A stretch of DNA of 33,589 bases, from NCBI GenBank assembly GCA_016791445.1, contig JAEUMP010000028.1:1-33589 (forward strand). Direction: 5' to 3'. Both the position numbers and the translations under genes were made by a program. Positions 8,086-15,270 of the stretch are shown here, piece by piece; the first letter of the stretch is position 1, and every line of letters begins with the position of its first letter. The stretch is from Hyphomonadaceae bacterium (GTDB taxonomy: Bacteria; Pseudomonadota; Alphaproteobacteria; Caulobacterales; Aquidulcibacteraceae). The notes beneath the pieces were generated by a model. The model had not been told where the DNA came from and made no database searches. It saw only the letters and a list, made by a program, of their open reading frames with translations.

Positions 8086-8970
8086 ATGCCCGGTTCCACC
8101 CCCCTCCCCGCCGACGCCAAGTCGCAGGCCAAGGCCTGGTTCGAAGCGCTGCGCGACGACATCTGCGCCGCCTTCGAGGCGCTCGAGGATGCAGCCCCCG
8201 CCGATCTCTATCCCGGCGCGCCGGGTCGCTTCGAGCGGACGCCGTGGAAGCGGGGCGACGGCGCGCAGGACCAGGGCGGCGGCGTCGGCGCGATGATGCG
8301 CGGGCGCTTCTTCGAGAAGGTCGGCGTCCACGTCTCGACGGTGCACGGCGAGTTCGCGAAGGACTTCGCGCAGAATGTGTGCGGCGCCGCGGAAGATCCG
8401 CGCTTCTGGGCCAGCGGCATCAGTCTCATCGCCCACCTGCGCAATCCGCACTGCCCGGCGGCGCACATGAACACGCGCATGCTGGTGACGACGGACTGGT
8501 GGTTCGGCGGCGGCGGCGATCTCAACCCGACGCAGGATTATCAGCGCGACCAGTCCTTCGAGGACGCGCGGCACTTCCACGGCGCCTATCGGAAGCGGTG
8601 CGACCCGCACGGCGCGGAGCTGTTCCCGAAATACCAGAAATGGGCGGACGAATATTTCTGGCTGCCGCACCGCAACGAGCATCGCGGCGTCGGCGGCATT
8701 TTCTACGACCACCACAATCGCGGCGACTGGGGCAAGGACTTCGCCTTCACGCAGGACGTGGGCCGCGCCTTTCTGGAAGCGTACCGGCCACTGCTGGAAA
8801 AGCGCATGGCGCAACCGTGGACCGACGCCGATCGCGACGAGCAACTCCGCCGTCGCGGTCGCTACGTCGAATACAATCTGCTCTACGATCGCGGCACGAT
8901 CTTCGGCCTCAAGACCGGCGGCAACATCGAGACGATTCTCAGCTCGATGCCGCCGGAAGCGAAGTGGTGA
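8086..8970 (+). CDS. hemF: Oxygen-dependent coproporphyrinogen-III oxidase
   Basis: 294-residue soluble enzyme that oxidatively decarboxylates coproporphyrinogen III to protoporphyrinogen IX with O2. The family is unmistakable: [33 protein letters not shown], the region [10 protein letters not shown], and the C-terminal [20 protein letters not shown]. Length matches the bacterial family. It follows trmL closely and faces the CCA-transferase gene, with only 4 bases between the stop codons. Presence of HemF indicates aerobic heme synthesis and fits the neighbouring bc1 complex. Confidence 0.96.
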   Translation: MPGSTPLPADAKSQAKAWFEALRDDICAAFEALEDAAPADLYPGAPGRFERTPWKRGDGAQDQGGGVGAMMRGRFFEKVGVHVSTVHGEFAKDFAQNVCGAAEDPRFWASGISLIAHLRNPHCPAAHMNTRMLVTTDWWFGGGGDLNPTQDYQRDQSFEDARHFHGAYRKRCDPHGAELFPKYQKWADEYFWLPHRNEHRGVGGIFYDHHNRGDWGKDFAFTQDVGRAFLEAYRPLLEKRMAQPWTDADRDEQLRRRGRYVEYNLLYDRGTIFGLKTGGNIETILSSMPPEAKW

Positions 8971-8974
8971 CGCG

Positions 8975-10213
8975 CTAGCCGATCCCCTGCGCAACGGCCT
9001 TCAGGCGCTCCACGATCGAAAGTTTGTCATCGGGAAAGTCGGCGTCGATCCACCAGGCTTCGACTTCACGCATCACCGCGCCGATCTTCGGACCAGGCGG
9101 CACGCCCGCTGCAGCCACCTCTTCTCCCGTGAGCGGCAGATGCGGCCGCTCCCAGCCCAGCGACAAAGCCAGCAGCGAACGCCATTGCGGCGCGGTTCGG
9201 CCGCGATCGTCTTCCGCCCACGCCAGCCGCGCGCGATCGTCGAACGTCTCGCGCCCCAGCGCATAAAGCGCGCGGCGCAGCTCCCGCATGGACATGTAGG
9301 ACACTACGCGCGGCGTCTTTCCCACGGCCGCCACGAGACGTGCGCGCTCATCGTTGGAGGCCTTCATGCGCCGACACAGCGCGCGCGCGCCCTCCTCGTC
9401 GGCGAGCAAGGCCGCGATGCGCTGCAGTCCATCCGGCGGCAGAAGGAATTCGTCGTCGATTGCTGCGAGACGCAGCGCGCGATCAAGATTCACCGCTTCC
9501 GGCGCGACGCGCGCGAGAATGCCCGCATCCGCCATCGCCTTCAGCGCCGACGCAGGCTTCGGCGCGGCGCACAGCTTCTTCAGTTCCTTCCAGATCCGTT
9601 CCGCCGAGAGTTGTCCCATCCCCTCCTGCAGGGCCGCACATGCCGCCAGCCCCGTCGGGTCGAGCGCACCCTTCCCGTAGCGCGCAGAGAACCGGAAGAA
9701 GCGCAGGATGCGCAGATAGTCCTCCCGGATGCGGGCGCCGGCGTCGCCGATGAAGATGATGCGGCCGGCGTGCGCGTCCTCGACGCCGCCGCCCGTGAGA
9801 TCGTGGACCGTTCCGTCCGCCTCCGCGTAGAGCGCATTCAGCCGGAAATCGCGTCGCTGCGCGTCCTCGTTCCAGTCCTCGGTGAACGCCACCGTCGCGC
9901 GACGGCCATCGGTGGTCACGTCGCGCCGCAGGGTCGTGACTTCGTAGGGCTTGTGATTGCAAACGATCGTGATCGTGCCGTGCTCGATGCCCGTCGGCAC
10001 GGCGGAGAGGCCCGCCTTCTTCGCCGCGTCCACAACCATTTCCGGCAGCAGCTGCGTGGCGATGTCGATGTCATCCACCGGCTCGCCGAGCAGCGTGTTG
10101 CGTACGCAGCCGCCGACGAAGCGCGACGCTCCCGGGCGCACTGCATCAAGTGCAGCGATCACGGCCTTCGTCTCCGGCGCGATGAGCCAGCTGGCGCCCT
10201 TGATCATCGTCAT
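8975..10213 (-). CDS. cca: CCA tRNA nucleotidyltransferase (class II, without HD domain)
   Basis: 412-residue enzyme of the class II CCA-adding / poly(A) polymerase family that builds or repairs the 3' CCA of tRNA. The catalytic head shows GGCVRNTLLGEPVDDIDIAT (residues near 35-55) with the DxD metal ligands, followed by RRDFRLNALY and the RILRFFRFSARYG neck motif. No HD phosphohydrolase motif is evident in the C-terminal part. ATG 10213 overlaps the upstream stop as ATGA; a second Met two codons later is the alternative. Last gene of a four-gene coupled operon. Confidence 0.92.
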   Translation of the reverse strand: MTMIKGASWLIAPETKAVIAALDAVRPGASRFVGGCVRNTLLGEPVDDIDIATQLLPEMVVDAAKKAGLSAVPTGIEHGTITIVCNHKPYEVTTLRRDVTTDGRRATVAFTEDWNEDAQRRDFRLNALYAEADGTVHDLTGGGVEDAHAGRIIFIGDAGARIREDYLRILRFFRFSARYGKGALDPTGLAACAALQEGMGQLSAERIWKELKKLCAAPKPASALKAMADAGILARVAPEAVNLDRALRLAAIDDEFLLPPDGLQRIAALLADEEGARALCRRMKASNDERARLVAAVGKTPRVVSYMSMRELRRALYALGRETFDDRARLAWAEDDRGRTAPQWRSLLALSLGWERPHLPLTGEEVAAAGVPPGPKIGAVMREVEAWWIDADFPDDKLSIVERLKAVAQGIG

Positions 10214-10440
10214 TGCGTGTCCTCGACGTTCGGCGGGGGCCGTGTGAGCAGATGCGGTTCGGTGAGCGCTGTCAGCGCGAAGGTCTGCATGGCGAGGATC
10301 GCGCCCGTGATGAACAGGACCGTCACCGGCCACGGATTCCGTTGCGCGGCCTGCCGGCGCTTCTGGATCACGCGATAGATCCAGTAGATCGCGAACGGCA
10401 GCACGAAGGCCACGAGAGGAATGAACAGGCCGCGCGGCAT
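10210..10440 (-). CDS. DUF6111 family small membrane protein
   Basis: 76-residue protein with two hydrophobic helices (about residues 5-22 and 37-57) linked by a basic stretch (RVIQKRRQAAQRNPW). It matches the pattern of DUF6111 proteins, which in alphaproteobacteria sit between a CoA pyrophosphatase and the CCA-transferase, as here. ATG 10440 and the stop at 10210 both use 4-base ATGA overlaps with the neighbours. The function is unknown; a membrane adaptor or a protein with no direct link to tRNA are both possible. Confidence 0.8.
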   Translation of the reverse strand: MPRGLFIPLVAFVLPFAIYWIYRVIQKRRQAAQRNPWPVTVLFITGAILAMQTFALTALTEPHLLTRPPPNVEDTQ

Positions 10441-11066
10441 CAGACGTCGTCCTCGTAGAGCCGCTGATACAGAGCGCGGATCATCCCCGCCGTCACGCCC
10501 CAGATATAGCGATCGTTCCAAGGCATCGCATAATATTCCCGCATGACGCCCTTCCACTCGCGCGCGTGCAGTTCGTGATTGGCGGCGTCCATGAGGAACG
10601 AGACCGGCGTCTCGAACACCACGTCCACCTCGCGCGGATCGGGCGTCAGCGTGAAGCCAGGCTCGACGAGCCCCACCACCGGCACGATGCGGAATTGCGT
10701 GCCCGTGCGAAATGCGCCGAAGCCGCCGAGCGGTGTGATGAAGTCCGCCGACAGGCCAACCTCTTCCCTCGTTTCGCGCAGCGCGGCGGCGATGGGGCCG
10801 TCGTCGTGCGGCTCGATGCGGCCGCCGGGAAACGCCACCTGCCCCGCATGGGTCGGCATGTGATTGGCGCGCTGGGTGAGCAGCATGGTGAGGCCGGTTG
10901 GGCGGCGCACGATCGGCGCGAGCACGGCGGCGGGTTTGAAATCCGTGATCGGCTGATCGGGATCGGCGCCGAGATTGACGTCCGTGCGGTCGCCACCCGC
11001 GTCGAGATGCGTCAGCGGCGACAGCCGCGTGCGCAGCCGGGCCTCGAAGTCCTCGTCGAAGGTCAT
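10440..11066 (-). CDS. CoA pyrophosphatase (NUDIX hydrolase)
   Basis: 208-residue NUDIX enzyme predicted to split CoA or related nucleotides into phosphopantetheine and 3',5'-ADP. The NuCoA signature precedes the Nudix box: LLTQRANHMPTHAGQVAFPG (residues 62-81), then a Nudix box from Gly81 to about residue 103 with REEXGU present as TREEVGL. ATG 11066 overlaps the DUF1285 stop (ATGA), and its own stop overlaps the DUF6111 start. Length is typical for YeaB/NudL-type proteins. Confidence 0.9.
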   Translation of the reverse strand: MTFDEDFEARLRTRLSPLTHLDAGGDRTDVNLGADPDQPITDFKPAAVLAPIVRRPTGLTMLLTQRANHMPTHAGQVAFPGGRIEPHDDGPIAAALRETREEVGLSADFITPLGGFGAFRTGTQFRIVPVVGLVEPGFTLTPDPREVDVVFETPVSFLMDAANHELHAREWKGVMREYYAMPWNDRYIWGVTAGMIRALYQRLYEDDV

Positions 11067-11641
11067 TGCAGGTGCGCGCCGACGGGTCCGACCGGGAAGA
11101 ACGCGCCGCCGCTCCAGACGCCGAGGCGCGGACCTTCGGGAGTCGCTTCCTCTTCGGCCCACTCCACCAGTTCGTAGAACGGCGCGCGCAGGACGCGGGC
11201 CTCGAGCCGCCCGCGCACCAGCACATAGGGCCGCGGTTCGCCGTCATGGAGTTCGACGCGCAAGGGGTGATCCGGGCCGAGGACGGCGATGTCGCCCATG
11301 TTCGTCGTGAAGGCGATGGTCTGGTCCCGGCCGGCGCCCTCGCGATCGGCGCGCACCGCGAGGAACGGCGCGTCCTCCACCGTCACCCGCACCTTCTCCA
11401 CCGGCGTGACGAGCCAGGTGGTGCCGTCTTCGTCCTTGCGCAGGATGGAGGCGAAGAGGCGCACGAGGCTTTCGCGGGTCATGCGCACGCCTTCGTGTTT
11501 CCATGTGCCGTCCTTCAGGATCTCGATGAAGCTGTTGCCGCAGTCGGGCGGGTTCCAGCGGTCCACCGGCGGCAGGCTGCGCGCTTCGCCTCCCGCCGCG
11601 GCCTCCCGCTGGAGCGAGGCGATGAAATCGGCGACCGTCAT
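11063..11641 (-). CDS. DUF1285 domain-containing protein
   Basis: 192-residue soluble protein. The DUF1285 pattern is visible: PPVDRWNPPDCGNSFIEILK near residue 24, then DGTWKHEGVRMTRESLVRLFASILRKDEDG split across residues 44-73, and a VTPVEKVRV strand. The biochemical function is unknown. In many alphaproteobacteria it opens the DUF1285 / CoA pyrophosphatase / DUF6111 / CCA-transferase operon, as here. ATG 11641 has only a weak GGG-containing ribosome site. No clear sigma70 promoter is visible directly upstream; the nearest recognisable control site is the SOS box 486 bases upstream. Confidence 0.88.
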   Translation of the reverse strand: MTVADFIASLQREAAAGGEARSLPPVDRWNPPDCGNSFIEILKDGTWKHEGVRMTRESLVRLFASILRKDEDGTTWLVTPVEKVRVTVEDAPFLAVRADREGAGRDQTIAFTTNMGDIAVLGPDHPLRVELHDGEPRPYVLVRGRLEARVLRAPFYELVEWAEEEATPEGPRLGVWSGGAFFPVGPVGAHLQ

Positions 11642-12126
11642 GGAGGCGGACCCTGCCAGCGTCGGCGCTTTGCGGAAAGGGGTTCAGATGACACACGCAC
11701 ACCGGCGTGCGCGCCGCCGGGCATGCGCCCGCGCCCGCGGAATCGTCTCTGGAAAAACGACGCCACGGCGGATCGGTCGGCGATGGAAACGAAAGCGCGC
11801 TCAGCAGCGCGCGGGCAGAGACCTCGCGGGATCGAGCGCACACGCGACTTCGCGGGAAAGGCGCAAACCCTCCCCGTCCGGGCGGTGCGAAGAAATTCCA
11901 GAGGCCCGCTCACACGACAGGCCCGGCGCGCGCGGCGCAGAAGAAAGGAAGGAGCGCGCACGGGCGCCGCGCGAGGTCTTCCGACGGCGGAGGGGCGCGC
12001 AGGTCGCGGCAGCCGGAACCGGACGCGACGAAGCGCCCCGCAAAGCGAGGAGCCCTCCGACCGCCAGAACCAGAACCACAAGAACCGCGAGCACATCGCC
12101 CTCCGTCTGAAAAATCCATAGGATTT
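11642..12126. other. Long intergenic stretch of uncertain content
   Basis: Between the DUF1285 start and the SOS box lie 485 bases of very GC-rich, CG-repetitive sequence. Every frame gives Arg/Pro/Ser-rich translations without recognisable motifs. The only element I can support is the hydrophobic ORF at 12094-11801. The remainder may be a long 5' leader of the DUF1285 operon or decayed coding sequence. Confidence 0.4.
11801..12094 (-). CDS. Candidate short membrane protein behind an SOS box
   Basis: Possible 97-residue protein from GTG 12094. A GGAG with a 6-base spacer precedes this GTG, better spaced than for the overlapping ATG at 12096. The first 18 residues are one hydrophobic helix (MLAVLVVLVLAVGGLLAL), followed by a basic, Ser/Ala/Arg-rich tail with no motif I know. 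A canonical alphaproteobacterial LexA operator lies 33 bases upstream. Size, single helix and SOS operator resemble small SOS-induced division inhibitors such as Caulobacter SidA, but I see no real sequence match and the tail is long and low in complexity. The tail may be non-coding and the true product shorter. It could also be no gene at all. Confidence 0.35.
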   Translation of the reverse strand: MLAVLVVLVLAVGGLLALRGASSRPVPAAATCAPLRRRKTSRGARARSFLSSAPRAPGLSCERASGISSHRPDGEGLRLSREVACALDPARSLPARC

Positions 12127-12141
12127 GTTCACTTTTTGTTC
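12127..12141 (-). promoter_or_regulatory. Predicted LexA (SOS) operator
   Basis: GTTC at 12127-12130 and GTTC at 12138-12141 are separated by 7 bases (ACTTTTT), exactly the GTTC-N7-GTTC site bound by alphaproteobacterial LexA. It lies in a local AT-rich island (12110-12170) that stands out in this GC-rich window and looks like a promoter region. The minus-strand ORF at 12094 is the only close downstream start; the other flank is the 3' end of the secreted-protein gene, so the site should control leftward transcription. Confidence 0.65.
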
Positions 12142-12361
12142 TTTTCGGGCAAGTAAATTTTTGGACAGCTTCATCCGGGCGCGGACGGCACCTGCCGCGA
12201 TCCCGCGTGATCTCATCAAGTCGCGGGGAAGGAGCGCGAAGCGCGCAATGCGCCAAGTTCCCGGGGTGCCTACACGACGGATTGCGCGTCGCTACATTCG
12301 ACTTATGCGCTGGTACAGACGTCTGCGCATTATCTCCGCGCACGGTAGTCTGGTTACTTTG

Positions 12362-13129
12362 CTACATTCGCCGGCAAGTTTCGGCGCGTTCGCGAATGTT
12401 CGGCACGCGCCCGCCAGTCCGCCGAAGATCGTTCTCCAGAGCGCGATAGCAGGCGTCGCGCGCGGCAGATGGCCGCCCATTGACCATTTCGTTCAAGCGG
12501 CGGTTTGCTGCGATGGTTTCAGGGTCGCAAAGCGCACGCTGGGTCGGCGGGCATGCATCAGAGTTGCCGGCGGTCGTCAGCGCTCCATTAGTTGCTGATG
12601 GCGGCGTGGAAGGCGTGGTCACGCGCACGGCCGGCGGCCGCTGTGCCGGTCGAGCCGTGGCAGCCCAAGTCGCGCGATCAGCTGAGAGCGCGTCAATCTC
12701 AGTTATGAGGGCCGCGCATGCGCCCTTCGCTGCCCCGGCGCTTCGCAAGCTGGCAAAAACCGCTTCCGTGTAGGTCCCTTCATACCAGTAGTGTTCACCG
12801 GCGGCGATGTCTCGCTTCAGGGTGCTACGCAATTGCGTCACGCTGGACGCCACGCGGGAGCAAGCGTCCGGATCGCTGGTCGCACTGAGAAGCACATCGC
12901 GCCCTTCCGGAGCATCAATCAATATGGCGTGGGCGGCGTAGCGAAGATCCTCATCCCACACGGGCCGCGCGAGCAACATGCGCGCCTGCTCAGAAGCAGG
13001 AGCCTTGCGGAACGCGTCGCCCCATGGATCGTCCAGAGGCGCTGGGGCCATCGGCGCAACGGGCTGCGCTACAGCCGCAGCAACGCCCAGCATCCCTGAG
13101 ACTGCAATCGCAAAGATCACCTGCCGCAT
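12362..13129 (-). CDS. Secreted protein of unknown function
   Basis: 255-residue protein with a signal peptide (MRQVIFAIAVSGMLGVAAAVA, cleaved near residue 21-22), then a Pro-rich linker and a helical domain. It contains six or more cysteines in the mature part (for example DPDACSR, KGACAAL, SDACPP, RALCDPE, RDACYR, AETCRR), suggesting disulfides. The C-terminal part (CDPETIAANRRLNEMVNGRP) might bind a partner, but I recognise no family. ATG 13129 is preceded by GGGAGGGG, a strong ribosome site; the frame continues upstream without support. Base composition is less GC-rich than the neighbours and codon choice is less biased, so recent acquisition is possible. It stands alone. Confidence 0.75.
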   Translation of the reverse strand: MRQVIFAIAVSGMLGVAAAVAQPVAPMAPAPLDDPWGDAFRKAPASEQARMLLARPVWDEDLRYAAHAILIDAPEGRDVLLSATSDPDACSRVASSVTQLRSTLKRDIAAGEHYWYEGTYTEAVFASLRSAGAAKGACAALITEIDALSADRATWAATARPAQRPPAVRVTTPSTPPSATNGALTTAGNSDACPPTQRALCDPETIAANRRLNEMVNGRPSAARDACYRALENDLRRTGGRVPNIRERAETCRRM

Positions 13130-13160
13130 TTGCCCCTCCCGCGCTGGCCGCACATTTTGA

Positions 13161-13166
13161 ATTATG
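13161..13166 (-). promoter_or_regulatory. Possible -10 box for the secreted-protein gene
   Basis: On the minus strand CATAAT (13166-13161) lies about 32 bases upstream of ATG 13129 in a short AT-rich patch, matching the TATAAT consensus at 5 of 6 positions. The -35 region at a 17-base spacing (TGGCGA) is poor. The assignment rests mainly on the -10 match and the position. Confidence 0.3.
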
Positions 13167-13426
13167 AGCGCAAGGTATGAAAGTCGCCACTGAACCCAAC
13201 ATGAACCGGGTCCCCAGAGCGCGTTCAGCCGGAGGTCACGTCGCTGACCTGCGGAGACAGGATCCCCGCTGCGTAAGTCCAACCCACGGCGATCACTCAA
13301 CTTCTTCTTTTCCCCCGCGCCGCCAAACGGCCCCGTCCCCCCAACCGGGTGTCCCCCGTTGCCTCCCGGCCCTAAATCCGCCCATCAGTTGGGTTGCATC
13401 CCCGATGAGCCAGAACGCGAGATGAT

Positions 13427-14416
13427 ATGACCGACTCCCCCGAACAGATGGTGGCCGAGGCCGAGCGGGCGGGCGCCCTGCTCGCACGGGCCCGCGCCGA
13501 GATCGGCAAGACGATCTTCGGTCAGGAGCGGGTGATCGAGCTGGTGCTGGCGGGGATGCTGGCGGGGGGGCACGTGCTGCTGGTCGGCGCGCCCGGCCTC
13601 GCCAAGACGAAGCTGGTGCAGGCGGTGGCGACGGTCATGGGCCTCGACTGGGGCCGCGTGCAGTTCACGCCCGACCTCATGCCCGCCGACATCGTCGGCT
13701 CCGAAATCCTCGACCAGGACGCCTCCGGGTCTCGCAGCTTCCGCTTCGTGCCCGGCCCGATCTTCACGCGCCTGCTGATGGCCGACGAAATCAACCGCGC
13801 GAGCCCGCGCACGCAGTCCGCGCTCCTGCAGGCGATGCAGGAGCGGCAGGTGACGGTGGCGGGGCAGGCCTATGCGCTGCCGGAGCCCTTCCACGTGCTC
13901 GCGACGCAGAACCCCATCGAACACGAAGGCGCCTATCCGCTGCCGGAAGCGCAGCTCGACCGCTTCCTGCTGCAGGTGGACGTGCCCTACCCGGACGCGG
14001 AAACCGAACGCCGCATTCTCATCGAGACGACCGGGCTTGCCGAGCAGCACCCCGAGCGCGTGCTCGACGCGGCGTCTCTCATCGCGCTGCAGCAGCTCGT
14101 GCGGCGCATGCCCGTCGGCGAGAAGGTGCTGGCGGCGATCATCGAACTCGTGCGCTCCGCGCGTCCCGGCGCTTCGCCCGATCCGCGCGTCAATCAGCAC
14201 GTGGCGTGGGGTCCCGGCCCGCGTGCAGGTCAGGCGCTGATGCTTGCGGTGCGTGCGCGGGCGCTGCTGCGCGGACGTCTGGCGCCGGCGCTGGACGATG
14301 TCGTCGCACTCGCGCGACCGGCGCTCGTGCATCGCATGGCGCTTTCCTTCGGCGCGCGCGCGGAAGGGCTCGGCGTCGAGGATCTCGTGGACGATCTGGC
14401 GTCGAAAGCGGCGTGA
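13427..14416 (+). CDS. MoxR family AAA+ ATPase
   Basis: 329-residue MoxR-type ATPase. Walker A is GAPGLAKTK (residues 54-62), Walker B is LLMADEINRA, and sensor and lid segments follow (VLATQNPIEHEGAYPLPEAQ, then LDRFLLQV). These ATPases act as chaperones for metal or cofactor insertion or for assembly of VWA-domain proteins, and they are typically encoded with DUF58 and VWA genes as here. ATG 13427 follows a modest GAG-containing ribosome site. The stop overlaps the DUF58 start by GTGA. First gene of a four-gene coupled cluster. Confidence 0.93.
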   Translation: MTDSPEQMVAEAERAGALLARARAEIGKTIFGQERVIELVLAGMLAGGHVLLVGAPGLAKTKLVQAVATVMGLDWGRVQFTPDLMPADIVGSEILDQDASGSRSFRFVPGPIFTRLLMADEINRASPRTQSALLQAMQERQVTVAGQAYALPEPFHVLATQNPIEHEGAYPLPEAQLDRFLLQVDVPYPDAETERRILIETTGLAEQHPERVLDAASLIALQQLVRRMPVGEKVLAAIIELVRSARPGASPDPRVNQHVAWGPGPRAGQALMLAVRARALLRGRLAPALDDVVALARPALVHRMALSFGARAEGLGVEDLVDDLASKAA

Positions 14417-15270
14417 TCGGCGACGCGAGTAAACTGAGGGCCGAAGCCGAAAATCTCGCGGGCTTTCTGCCGGGCGTGCTGCTGGAGGCGCGCAAGCTCG
14501 CCGCCGCTGCGCCGGGCGTTCACGGGCGGCGACGCGCGGGGCCGGGCGAAGCCTTCTGGCAATTCCGCGATCACCGCCCGGAAGACGGCGCGAAGCTTGT
14601 CGACTGGCGGCGCTCCGCGCGCGGCGATCGCCTCTATGTGCGCGAGCGCGAGAAGGAAGCGGCGCAGACCGCGCTCTTCTGGATCGATCCCGACGCGGGC
14701 TTCGACTGGTCCTCCGGCGCCGGCTGGCCGACGAAGAAGCGCCGCGCGCTGACCATCTGCCTTGCGCTCTCGATCCTCTTCACGCGCGGCGGCGAACGTG
14801 TCGGCGTTCTGGGCGGCACGCCCCCGCGCACCGGCGCCCGCGCGGTCGACCGCATCGCGGAAGAACTCGCCCGCGCGCGCATCGTTAAACCGCCGACGCC
14901 CGCAAGCCGCTCCGCCGTGATCTACGCCAGCGACTTCTACGCAAGCCCCGACGACTGGCGTGACCGCCTGCGCGTCGCATCCTCCGCGGGCGCCACCGGC
15001 GCGCTGCTGATGATCGCCGATCCCGCCGAAGAGGACTTTCCCTTCCGCGGCCGCACGCTGTTCGAGGAACCCGGCGGCGCGAAACGCAGCGCCGTGTTCG
15101 GCCGCGCCGAAGCAGCACGGGATGAATACGCGCAACGCCTCGCGGCCCATCGCGCCGCCATGCGCGAAGTCGCCGCCGCGCACGGCTTCATCGCCGTCCT
15201 GCACCGCACCGACCGCAGTGCCGCGCCGACATTGAGCATGCTCGTGTCGGCGTTGGGAGAGCGGCGGTGA
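14413..15270 (+). CDS. DUF58 domain-containing protein
   Basis: 285-residue protein of the DUF58 family, a VWA-like module commonly encoded after MoxR. The family core is visible: GPGEAFWQFRDHRPEDGAKL followed by VDWRRSARGDRLYVREREKE in the first 90 residues. No membrane helix is evident, so it is probably cytoplasmic and peripheral. GTG 14413 overlaps the MoxR stop (GTGA), and its own stop overlaps the next start the same way. A role as client or adaptor of the MoxR ATPase is inferred from the family context. Confidence 0.9.
   Translation: MIGDASKLRAEAENLAGFLPGVLLEARKLAAAAPGVHGRRRAGPGEAFWQFRDHRPEDGAKLVDWRRSARGDRLYVREREKEAAQTALFWIDPDAGFDWSSGAGWPTKKRRALTICLALSILFTRGGERVGVLGGTPPRTGARAVDRIAEELARARIVKPPTPASRSAVIYASDFYASPDDWRDRLRVASSAGATGALLMIADPAEEDFPFRGRTLFEEPGGAKRSAVFGRAEAARDEYAQRLAAHRAAMREVAAAHGFIAVLHRTDRSAAPTLSMLVSALGERR

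Noticed and set aside
11910-12119. Minus-strand ORF MDFSDGGRC... directly after the SOS box
   Set aside because: No ribosome site before its ATG and a Gly/Ser/Arg-rich low-complexity product; the frame starting at 12094 has a better ribosome site and a clear hydrophobic helix.
12388-12401. Second LexA-like site GTTC-N6-GTTC
   Set aside because: The spacing is 6, not 7, and it lies inside the coding sequence of the secreted protein.
12125-12598. 157-codon plus-strand ORF to the right of the SOS box
   Set aside because: It overlaps the 3' part of the secreted-protein gene in antisense, has no ribosome site and starts within the operator.
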